The notes under the pieces: generated by a model
What the model saw: the letters and a program-made list of their open reading frames with translations, nothing else
What the model was told of the DNA's origin: nothing
Database searches by the model: none
DNA from: Bacteroidota bacterium
GTDB lineage: Bacteria > Bacteroidota > Bacteroidia > Flavobacteriales > Flavobacteriaceae
NCBI GenBank assembly: GCA_021793135.1
Contig: JAJYTI010000065.1
Coordinates: 1-10,454 of the forward strand
Length of the DNA: 10,454 nt
Direction: 5' to 3'
Part shown: piece by piece, positions 1 through 6,535 of the stretch
Numbering within the stretch: the stretch's first letter is position 1
Layout: each line of letters starts with the position of its first letter
Made by a program: the position numbers and the translations under genes

Positions 1-392
1 TTATAGTAGACCAAGTGCTTAAAGCATATGCTTATGAGTTAAGTAAAGAGTTATCTGTATTTGTAGGGCTTATTATTACCAACTGTATTATTATGGGACG
101 TTTTGAGGCTTTTGCTTTAGGTAACGGGCCATGGGAGTCTTTCTTAGATGGTATTGGTAACGCAGCAGGATATGGAATTATACTTATCATTGTAGGGTTC
201 TTTAGAGAGCTATTTGGTTCGGGAACACTATTAGGATTCAATGTGTTTGGTAATGCTGTAGACGGAACCGGTTTATATGCAATCGGATATGAAAATAATG
301 GATTTATGGTATTGCCTCCAATGGCACTTATCGTAGTAGGTCTGATTATTTGGGTACAACGTTCCTATAATAAAGAATTACATGAAGATTAA
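1..392 (+). CDS. nqrD: NqrD, Na+-translocating NADH:quinone reductase subunit D (5'-truncated)
   Basis: This is an integral membrane subunit of the Na+-pumping NADH:quinone reductase, which couples NADH oxidation to sodium export. The reading frame is open from the first complete codon (position 3) and gives about 129 residues. The family is usually near 210, so roughly the first 80 residues lie outside the window. The GTG at 15 is an internal valine, not a start, because the preceding codons read IVDQ in the family-typical context before VLKAYAYELSK. The visible part has several hydrophobic helices and the segment IITNCIIMGR. Its cysteine matches the conserved NqrD cysteine that, with NqrE cysteines, holds the intramembrane iron-sulfur centre in solved Nqr structures. 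nqrE follows after a 51-bp gap and nqrF after that, which confirms the assignment. Confidence 0.95.
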   Translation, partial: IVDQVLKAYAYELSKELSVFVGLIITNCIIMGRFEAFALGNGPWESFLDGIGNAAGYGIILIIVGFFRELFGSGTLLGFNVFGNAVDGTGLYAIGYENNGFMVLPPMALIVVGLIIWVQRSYNKELHED

Positions 393-443
393 TATACCGA
401 TATTGGATTTTAATCTGACTATTGGCAAATAAAACAATATACA

Positions 444-1175
444 ATGGAGTATTTAGAATTACTTTTCAAATCGATTTTCATAGAAAACATGGTGTTCGCA
501 TATTTCTTAGGAATGTGTTCATACCTTGCAGTTTCTAAGAAAGTTAGTACCGCATTCGGATTAGGAATGGCCGTTGTTTTCGTACAGTTGGTTACTATCC
601 CGATGAACTGGTTGCTAGATCAATATATATTACGTGATGGTGCATTAGCTTGGTTAGGGCCAGAATATGCAGATTACGATTTAAGTTTCTTAACCTATAT
701 CTTATTTATCGCAACCATTGCTACAATGGTTCAATTAGTAGAGATTATAGTAGAGAAATTCTCTCCGTCACTTTATAACTCATTAGGTATTTTCTTACCA
801 CTAATTGCAGTTAACTGTGCTATTTTAGGAGGGTCTCTATTTATGCAATCAAGAGATATCGCTACAATAGGACTAGCAACTACTTACGGATTTGGTTCTG
901 GTTTAGGTTGGTTCATAGCAATTGTATCTATTGCTGCAATTCGTGAGAAAATACGCTATTCAAACGTTCCTGCGCCACTTCGTGGTTTAGGTATTACGTT
1001 TATCATTACTGGACTAATGGCCATTGGGTTTATGAGTTTTGGTGGTATGCTAACTGGTGGAGATGATGAAGAAGAGGATACAACTGCTACTGAGATGTCA
1101 GTAAATGATACAAAAGAAAAACAGGAAACAAACAATAACGAAACTTATACAGTTTCTTCAATAACACTAGAATAA
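444..1175 (+). CDS. nqrE: NqrE, Na+-translocating NADH:quinone reductase subunit E with acidic C-terminal tail
   Basis: Membrane subunit E of the Na+-NQR complex, paralogous to NqrD and paired with it. About six hydrophobic helices span residues 1-202. The conserved cysteines are Cys25 (FLGMCSYLAV) and Cys125 (IAVNCAILGG), the positions expected to ligate the shared Fe-S centre. The ATG start gives the family N-terminus MEYLELLFKSIFIENMVFAYF. The core ends near residue 202, where typical NqrE proteins stop. Here a further ~39 hydrophilic residues follow, beginning with an acidic cluster (Asp207-Asp212) and then Thr/Asn/Glu-rich sequence, which looks disordered. The stop codon is one base from the nqrF start, so translation of the two is probably coupled. 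The assignment is firm; the role of the tail is unknown. Confidence 0.96.
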   Translation: MEYLELLFKSIFIENMVFAYFLGMCSYLAVSKKVSTAFGLGMAVVFVQLVTIPMNWLLDQYILRDGALAWLGPEYADYDLSFLTYILFIATIATMVQLVEIIVEKFSPSLYNSLGIFLPLIAVNCAILGGSLFMQSRDIATIGLATTYGFGSGLGWFIAIVSIAAIREKIRYSNVPAPLRGLGITFIITGLMAIGFMSFGGMLTGGDDEEEDTTATEMSVNDTKEKQETNNNETYTVSSITLE

Positions 1176-1176
1176 T

Positions 1177-2487
1177 ATGATATTAGCCGTTAGTACTCTA
1201 GGTGTAATAACTGTAACGGTAGTGGCTACATTAATCTTAATGTTGTTGCTAATTGCAGTGTTACTGTTTACAAAAGAAAAACTTTCTCCATCTGGTCCCG
1301 TTAAGATTTTAATTAATGGTGAGCGTGAACTAGAAGTTAGTTCTGGCGATACTTTATTGACCACCTTGGCGAATGAAAAAATATTTTTACCGTCTGCTTG
1401 TGGTGGAGGTGGTACTTGTATACAGTGTGACTGTATCGTACTAGAAGGAGGTGGAGAAGCACTACCTACAGAAACTCCTCACTTTAGCCGTAAGGAATTA
1501 GAAAAAGGCGTTAGAATGTCTTGTCAAGTTCGTGTAAAACAGGACATGAAAATCGAAATCCCTGAAGAGGTATTCGGTATTAAAAAATGGGAAGCAACCG
1601 TTGTACGTAACTATAACGTAGCGAGCTTCATTAAAGAATTCGTAGTTGAAATTCCAGAAGATATGAACTACGAAGCTGGTGGATATATCCAAATCGAGAT
1701 TCCAGAAGGAGAAGTTAAATATTCAGAAATGGATATTACAGCGCACCCTGAAGAGCACGATAGACCTGATAAATTCCAAGCAGAATGGGATAAGTTTAAA
1801 CTGTGGGATTTAGTGATGAAGAATGACGAGTTAATCGAAAGAGCATACTCTATGGCTTCATTCCCAGCAGAAGGACGTGAGATTATGCTTAACGTTCGTG
1901 TAGCTACTCCGCCATGGGACAGAGCTAAAAATGGATGGATGGATGTAAATCCAGGTATTGCATCATCTTATATTTTTAACTGTAAGCCAGGTGACAAAGT
2001 AACTATTTCTGGACCATTTGGTGAGTTCTTTATTAACCACTCTGATGCAGAAATGCTTTATGTTGGAGGTGGAGCTGGAATGGCACCAATGCGTTCACAC
2101 TTATACCACTTATTCAAAACTCTTAAAACAGGTCGTACTGTTACTTATTGGTATGGTGGTAGATCACGTCAAGAACTGTTCTATATTGATCACTTCCGTG
2201 AATTAGAGCGTGAATTCCCTAATTTCAAATTCTACATGGCACTTTCTGAACCATTAGAAGAGGATAACTGGAAAGTTAAGAAGGATATTAATGATGAAGA
2301 AGGAGATGGATTCGTTGGGTTCATTCACCAAGTAGTAATTGATAACTATTTAAATCACCATGAAACTCCAGAAGATATAGAATTATACTTCTGTGGACCG
2401 CCAATGATGAACGCCGCGGTAGAAAAAATGGGACTTGACTTCGGAATTCCAGAGGAGAATATTCGTTTCGACGACTTCGGAAGTTAA
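1177..2487 (+). CDS. nqrF: NqrF, NADH-oxidising subunit F of Na+-NQR
   Basis: NqrF is the electron-input subunit: it oxidises NADH on FAD and passes electrons to a [2Fe-2S] centre. One N-terminal membrane helix (about residues 5-31) is followed by a plant-type ferredoxin domain with Cys75, Cys81, Cys84 and Cys116 in C-x5-C-x2-C...C spacing. Next comes a ferredoxin-NADP reductase-like module with the FAD motif RAYS (222-225), the nucleotide-binding GGGAGMAP (297-304), and YFCGPPMM (404-411) with Cys406 near the nicotinamide site. It ends in the FDDFGS tail usual for the family. At 436 residues it is slightly longer than gamma-proteobacterial NqrF (just over 400). The ATG at 1177 is chosen because it gives the full membrane anchor and lies one base after the nqrE stop. 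A hairpin terminator follows the gene. Confidence 0.97.
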   Translation: MILAVSTLGVITVTVVATLILMLLLIAVLLFTKEKLSPSGPVKILINGERELEVSSGDTLLTTLANEKIFLPSACGGGGTCIQCDCIVLEGGGEALPTETPHFSRKELEKGVRMSCQVRVKQDMKIEIPEEVFGIKKWEATVVRNYNVASFIKEFVVEIPEDMNYEAGGYIQIEIPEGEVKYSEMDITAHPEEHDRPDKFQAEWDKFKLWDLVMKNDELIERAYSMASFPAEGREIMLNVRVATPPWDRAKNGWMDVNPGIASSYIFNCKPGDKVTISGPFGEFFINHSDAEMLYVGGGAGMAPMRSHLYHLFKTLKTGRTVTYWYGGRSRQELFYIDHFRELEREFPNFKFYMALSEPLEEDNWKVKKDINDEEGDGFVGFIHQVVIDNYLNHHETPEDIELYFCGPPMMNAAVEKMGLDFGIPEENIRFDDFGS

Positions 2488-2509
2488 TAAACCAAAATAC
2501 TATATATTA

Positions 2510-2550
2510 CAAACCGCTAATCTGGATAGCAGATTTAGCGGTTTGTTGTT
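2510..2550 (+). terminator. Hairpin terminator after nqrF
   Basis: An inverted repeat lies 22 bp after the nqrF stop. The left arm (2510-2523, CAAACCGCTAATCT) pairs with the right arm (2531-2545, AGATTTAGCGGTTTG) apart from one bulged base. The loop is only 7 nt and a T-rich run (TTGTTT) follows. It is the most stable stem I can see in the window and most likely ends or attenuates the nqr transcript. The 119-aa gene begins only 31 bp after it. Confidence 0.75.
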
Positions 2551-2576
2551 TAATAAGCATTGTAAACACTCAAAAT

Positions 2577-2936
2577 ATGGCAGCACTTACCGAGCAAGAA
2601 TTACATAACCTAGCAATGAATATTGTAGGTGAACAACTTGTAGAAGAAGGATATGAGTTTTTAGGAGTCAATTCTAAACTAAAAAAAGATCCACAATTTG
2701 TAGCTTTGAAAGATAAAAAACTACATTTTATAATTGTTCGAGCGGTTCATTATCCTGACGAACCTACTGAATATGATCCTGTTTTTATGCAGACCATAAA
2801 ATCACATGCTGATAAATTTAAAGCGCGTACATATTATGCAGGAGTTGGTCTAGGGCATGGCTCTGATTATTCTAAACCTGTTATTAAAGATGAACCTTAT
2901 GGAGTAGTTTATAATGGCTTAATTGAAATCAAATGA
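2577..2936 (+). CDS. Nqr/ApbE-associated conserved protein of unknown function (119 aa)
   Basis: This small soluble protein has no signal peptide, no membrane segment and no cysteine. A charged N-terminal helix-like part (MAALTEQELHNLAMNIVG) is followed by the segment FVALKDKKLHFIIVRAVHYP (41-60), likely two beta strands, and a C-terminal part with TYYAGVGLGHGSDY (85-98). I recall similar ~120-aa flavobacterial proteins, at the same place after nqrF, labelled 'Na+-translocating NADH-quinone reductase subunit F'. This protein has no ferredoxin cysteines, FAD motif or NADH motif, so that label would describe location, not function. It overlaps apbE by 4 bp (ATGA), which suggests coupled translation and a role linked to ApbE or to assembly of the Na+ pump. 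That role is inference from context only. Confidence 0.85.
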   Translation: MAALTEQELHNLAMNIVGEQLVEEGYEFLGVNSKLKKDPQFVALKDKKLHFIIVRAVHYPDEPTEYDPVFMQTIKSHADKFKARTYYAGVGLGHGSDYSKPVIKDEPYGVVYNGLIEIK

Positions 2937-3943
2937 GAATACTATACACTATTATAATTGGATTAGCTCTAGTAGCATGTCAAACACCTCGAAAGGAGAA
3001 TAAAATTATTCGAGGAAACGCATTTGGTACCACATATTCTGTAATATATCATGGAAATGTTTCTGAAAATGTTTTAGTAGAAGAAATAGATTCGGTTATC
3101 GAAGTTTTTAATAAATCTGTTAGTACTTACGATCCAGAGAGTTTGATTTCTAAATTTAATGCTGGAGATACTACCATCGTAGTCGATGATATTTTTAAGG
3201 AAGTATTCTTTATGTCGCAAGAGGTATATAAAAATAGTAATGGGTATTTTGATCCTACTGTCGGTGCACTACGTAATGCTTATGGGTTTGGCGACGTAGA
3301 TGGTTTAGAATCTATAAATCAAAATGAATTAGATTCTATCATGGAAATGGTAGGCTTTGATAAGCTTCACTTTAATAGTAATAATACTATTAGCAAACAA
3401 CACCCTAAAATATATCTTGATTTTAATGCTATTGCTAAAGGATATGGAGTTGATAGAGTTGCAGCTGTACTAGAGGAGCACAACCTATCTAACTATCTCG
3501 TAGAAATAGGAGGAGAGCTGTTTGCCAAAGGTATAAATGTAGATAAAGATGTACCATGGACTGTAGGTATTGAAGGTATTCAATCTGACCTTGAAAATCG
3601 GAGCTATACGCATACTTTAAAGTTGGAGAATGCTGGTATGGCGGCATCAGGAAATTACAGAAAATTTAGAGAAGATCCGGTAACAGGAAAGCAATATGTA
3701 CATACTATAAATCCGATTACAGGCTCTGCAGAACGAACCGATGTAACAAGCGCCACGGTAGTAGCCCAAAATTGTGCTTTAGCCGATGCATATGCAACAA
3801 CCTTTATGGCTTTAGGTATAGAGAAGTCTAAAGCTTTATTAGAAAAACTAGATAAAGTTGATGCTTACTTAACTTATTTCGACTCAGAAGGAGCGGAGAG
3901 CTCTTATGCTACTCCTGGAATGAAGTTAAGAATGATGGATTAG
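2933..3943 (+). CDS. apbE: ApbE, FAD:protein FMN transferase (lipoprotein)
   Basis: ApbE enzymes transfer FMN from FAD onto a threonine of target proteins outside the cytoplasmic membrane; the classical targets are NqrB and NqrC. The N-terminus is a lipoprotein signal (MRILYTIIIGLALVAC) with lipobox Cys16. Family motifs appear in order: YLDFNAIAKGYGVD (161-174), EIGGE (191-195), AASGNYRKF (237-245), HTINPITG (257-264) and the metal-binding DAYATT (285-290). The length of 336 residues is normal for the family. The start overlaps the stop of the preceding 119-aa gene, and both lie directly downstream of nqrDEF, so the likely substrate is this Na+-NQR. The gene ends by overlapping a convergent methyltransferase gene by 4 bp, with no hairpin terminator between them. 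Confidence 0.95.
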   Translation: MRILYTIIIGLALVACQTPRKENKIIRGNAFGTTYSVIYHGNVSENVLVEEIDSVIEVFNKSVSTYDPESLISKFNAGDTTIVVDDIFKEVFFMSQEVYKNSNGYFDPTVGALRNAYGFGDVDGLESINQNELDSIMEMVGFDKLHFNSNNTISKQHPKIYLDFNAIAKGYGVDRVAAVLEEHNLSNYLVEIGGELFAKGINVDKDVPWTVGIEGIQSDLENRSYTHTLKLENAGMAASGNYRKFREDPVTGKQYVHTINPITGSAERTDVTSATVVAQNCALADAYATTFMALGIEKSKALLEKLDKVDAYLTYFDSEGAESSYATPGMKLRMMD

Positions 3944-4713
3944 CTTTCTGGTTTTATGGCAATAGGGATTAATTCTCCAGCTGGTAAGCGATACTTCTCA
4001 ATCTCTAGTGGAGTTAACTGTTTGGTATAATCTTCTGCTATGACATTGAATCCTATACTAGCTAAAGTTTTGAAGTAATCCATACCATAGACTCTCACAT
4101 GATCATATTGACCAAAGATGCGGGCTCGTTCTTTTGGGTCTACAATACTATCATCGCTAAAGGTTTTCTCTCTTTTTGCATCGTATGGAACTTGAAGTAT
4201 TGCAATTCCCCCTGGTTTTAATACTCTATAAATTTCTGCCATAGCCATTTTATCCTGTTCGATATGCTCTAAAACATGATTGCAAATAATCATATCGTAT
4301 ATATTTTCGGCAAAGGGTAAATTGGTTAAGTCGGCTTTTATATCCGCTATAGGCGATTCTAAATCTGTGGTGGTGTAATCTAGATTTTTTAACGCACGAA
4401 AACGTTTAAGAAAAGCTTGCTCTGGTGCAACATGTAAAACTTTTCTTTTTTTGGTAAAAAAGTCAGTTTCACGTTCCAGATATAACCATAGTAGTCGATG
4501 CCTTTCTAAGGATAAGGTGCCTGGAGCTAGAACATTAGGTCGTGTTTTTCCATACCCATAGGATAGGAATTTACGATAGCTTTTTCCGTCAATAGGATCG
4601 GTATAATTTTTCCCACGAAGTGCTAAAGCCACTACTGGTCGAATAAAATAACTCATTCTTATCAGTAATGGCCTAGGTATTGTGTTTAATATAAACTTAG
4701 AAATATTACTCAT
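3940..4713 (-). CDS. Class I SAM-dependent methyltransferase, substrate unknown
   Basis: This 257-residue protein has a methyltransferase-11-like core at about residues 90-190. The signatures are motif I-like KVLHVAPEQAFLKRF (91-105), an acidic strand end at TTTDLES, ADLTNLPF (127-134), and DMIICNHVLEHIEQDKMAMA followed by IYRVLKPGGIAILQVP (161-176). The usual glycine-rich E/DxGxGxG loop of motif I is replaced by HVAPEQ, as in a subgroup of 'LHxAPE' methyltransferases I recall in Bacteroidetes. The N-terminus (about 5-33) is hydrophobic and basic and may touch the membrane. A polar segment (GKNYTDPIDGKSYRKF) sits where relatives of this type can carry a Cys-rich knuckle; no cysteines are present here. 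It is the last gene of the five-gene run and starts 9 bp after map. The substrate cannot be told from sequence. Confidence 0.88.
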   Translation of the reverse strand: MSNISKFILNTIPRPLLIRMSYFIRPVVALALRGKNYTDPIDGKSYRKFLSYGYGKTRPNVLAPGTLSLERHRLLWLYLERETDFFTKKRKVLHVAPEQAFLKRFRALKNLDYTTTDLESPIADIKADLTNLPFAENIYDMIICNHVLEHIEQDKMAMAEIYRVLKPGGIAILQVPYDAKREKTFSDDSIVDPKERARIFGQYDHVRVYGMDYFKTLASIGFNVIAEDYTKQLTPLEIEKYRLPAGELIPIAIKPES

Positions 4714-4722
4714 ATAGAGTGT

Positions 4723-5541
4723 TTAGAGTACTAAGGATTTTGCTCTGAAAGCATCTTCTTCGTTGCTTTCTATTCCTAGAGCTTCATAAATATAATAGAA
4801 TGTAGAGAGTAATTCGGGCTTGCCATCTACCAATGCTACATTATGTTCAAAGTGCGCACTTGGTTTTCTATCTGCTGTAAGGATAGTCCATCCATCTGGA
4901 AGTTGTAAGATCCTACGAGTACCCATATTTACCATAGGTTCAATGGCAATAACCATTCCTTCTTTAAATTTCTTTCCGCGGCCTCTTCTACCATAATTAG
5001 GAATCTCGGGATCCTCATGCATATCTCTTCCTACACCATGTCCAACTAATTCGCGAACAATTCCATAACCGTGGTCTTCGCAATATTTTTGAATGGCATA
5101 TCCCACATCACCCACTCGGTTACCTTCTTTAAATTGTTCTATTCCTAAATAAAGCGATTTTTTAGTTACTTCTAGAAGTTTAGCAACTTCTTCCGATACT
5201 TCACCAACCGCAAATGTATATGCATGATCACCATAGAAACCATTCATATATACACCGCAGTCAATAGAAACAATATCACCTTCTTCATAAGGAGTGTCGT
5301 TAGGAATTCCATGAACTACTTGCTCATTTGGACTTATGCATAAAGAGTTAGGGAAGTCATACATTCCTAAAAATCCTGGGTAACCTCCGTGATCTCTTAT
5401 ATATTCGTCTGCTAGCTTGTCTAGATGCAGAGAGGTAACTCCTGGTTTTATCTCTTTTGCTAGCATTCCAAGTGTTTTAGATACTAAAAGTGCGCTCTTG
5501 CGCATTAATTCTATTTCTTCTTTTGTTTTAGTTATAATCAT
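4723..5541 (-). CDS. map: Methionine aminopeptidase, type I
   Basis: This enzyme removes the initiator methionine from nascent proteins in the cytoplasm and is normally essential. All pita-bread-fold residues are present: metal ligands Asp94 (SIDCG), Asp105 (GDHAY), His168 (GHGVG), Glu201 (IEPM) and Glu232 (FEHNVAL), plus substrate-binding His77 (VVHGIP). These are each three residues earlier than in the E. coli enzyme, so the core aligns without gaps. There is no N-terminal extension, so this is a type Ia enzyme; 272 residues is close to the family norm, with a short C-terminal tail after the core. The ATG start gives MIITKTKEEIELMRKSA, the standard N-terminus. It lies 10 bp after the HAD-like gene and 9 bp before the methyltransferase gene in the same transcriptional run. 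Confidence 0.97.
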   Translation of the reverse strand: MIITKTKEEIELMRKSALLVSKTLGMLAKEIKPGVTSLHLDKLADEYIRDHGGYPGFLGMYDFPNSLCISPNEQVVHGIPNDTPYEEGDIVSIDCGVYMNGFYGDHAYTFAVGEVSEEVAKLLEVTKKSLYLGIEQFKEGNRVGDVGYAIQKYCEDHGYGIVRELVGHGVGRDMHEDPEIPNYGRRGRGKKFKEGMVIAIEPMVNMGTRRILQLPDGWTILTADRKPSAHFEHNVALVDGKPELLSTFYYIYEALGIESNEEDAFRAKSLVL

Positions 5542-5551
5542 AAAAATAATT

Positions 5552-5947
5552 TTATCGTCTAAACCAACCTTTACGCTTTGGTTTCTCTTCTTTACGTTCG
5601 CCTATAAGTAGTTGATATACTTTTCCCCATTCTACTAAACCACCAATATTTCGGTCATCAATAAAGTAATCGGCATTTAATTTTCTACTTACACTGCCAT
5701 CAAATTCCTCTTCGGGGAAACTTTTGTTTACAGCATAAAATTCTATCCCATGTTCTTTACAGAAATCTACAGCTTCTTGTAATCTATCGCCATGTCTATA
5801 CGTCCATAGAATAAGCCTATGCCCGCGCTGTTGAAGCATTTTCATGGTTTCAAAAGCAAATAGTTTTGGACGACCAATCTTTGGATAAGCATCTTCTACT
5901 ATAGTACCATCAAAATCAACTGCAATATTGTAGGTTTTATTTAGCAT
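5552..5947 (-). CDS. Small HAD-superfamily hydrolase, BT0820-like
   Basis: A 131-residue cap-less HAD-fold protein. Motif I is AVDFDGTIV, with nucleophile Asp11 and acid/base Asp13. Motif II is probably Thr49 in LILWTYR, a candidate lysine (Lys89) precedes the last motif, and the acidic pair is FIDDRN (Asp97-Asp98). The arrangement matches the small 'hydrolase' family typified by a Bacteroides protein known as BT0820 (from memory). Phosphatase activity on a small metabolite is expected, but the substrate is not predictable. The tail (about 118-131) is very basic (KPKRKGWFRR) and might bind nucleic acid or phospholipid; that is speculative. It lies 21 bp downstream of the thioredoxin-like gene and 10 bp upstream of map. 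Confidence 0.85.
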   Translation of the reverse strand: MLNKTYNIAVDFDGTIVEDAYPKIGRPKLFAFETMKMLQQRGHRLILWTYRHGDRLQEAVDFCKEHGIEFYAVNKSFPEEEFDGSVSRKLNADYFIDDRNIGGLVEWGKVYQLLIGERKEEKPKRKGWFRR

Positions 5948-5968
5948 ATGTAGTTGTATTAATAAAGA

Positions 5969-6529
5969 TTAATCTTTCTTTTCTAATATTTTTATAAAAT
6001 CTTCTGCAAGACTTTTGTCGGGAAATTCTACAAATCTACCAAGTTCTTTATCATTTTGAAGTAAAATGAATGTAGGAACATTCGTAATGTTCCAATCTTT
6101 ATTACTTCCGTCAGGTGCTTGGTATTCTTCGTCTACACCTATTAACTCTAAATTTGAATAATTGAAATTTACTCTATCTAGTGTTTTAATCAAGTTTGGC
6201 AATTCAAATTGAGTATCTGGACACCAGCTGCCAACATATGCTATGATTTTTATATCATCGGTCAATAAGCTTTCTAACTGGTCCATATGTTCTTCCTCTA
6301 TAATAGATTCCTCGTAAATAGGATCATACCATTCATTATATGGTGCTTCTTTTAATGCTTCTAGTTCAAAGTCACCAAGAAGCATTTCTGGTTCTTCCCA
6401 ATCTAGTTCATTATTGCTTTTTTTACTGTTAGTTTCTTTAACCGAATCAACAGTTTTAATATTGGTTTTGTTGGAATTGCATGCTGTAAATCCTAGAAAT
6501 ACAAGTAGCAAGATAGGAACTATTCTCAT
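5969..6529 (-). CDS. Thioredoxin-fold lipoprotein with a lone active-site cysteine
   Basis: The N-terminus MRIVPILLLVFLGFTAC is a lipoprotein signal with lipobox Cys17, so the protein should be anchored facing the periplasm. A polar, acidic linker (18-80) leads to a thioredoxin-like domain. Its active-site strand and helix are IAYVGSWCPDTQFELP (96-111), and the cis-proline loop is NVPTF with Pro152. The motif is WCPDT instead of WCxxC: Cys103 is the only cysteine besides the lipidated one, so it cannot form the usual intramolecular disulfide. WCPDS/T thioredoxin-like proteins are common in flavobacteria, and their job is not established as far as I know. It starts 6 bp after gpmI in the same run. 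Possible roles include a monothiol reductase, a thiol-disulfide isomerase partner or a binding protein. Confidence 0.85.
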   Translation of the reverse strand: MRIVPILLLVFLGFTACNSNKTNIKTVDSVKETNSKKSNNELDWEEPEMLLGDFELEALKEAPYNEWYDPIYEESIIEEEHMDQLESLLTDDIKIIAYVGSWCPDTQFELPNLIKTLDRVNFNYSNLELIGVDEEYQAPDGSNKDWNITNVPTFILLQNDKELGRFVEFPDKSLAEDFIKILEKKD

Positions 6530-6535
6530 AATTTT

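Noticed and set aside
15..17. GTG as start codon of nqrD
   Set aside because: The frame is open upstream and encodes family-typical residues, so the GTG is an internal codon of a truncated gene.
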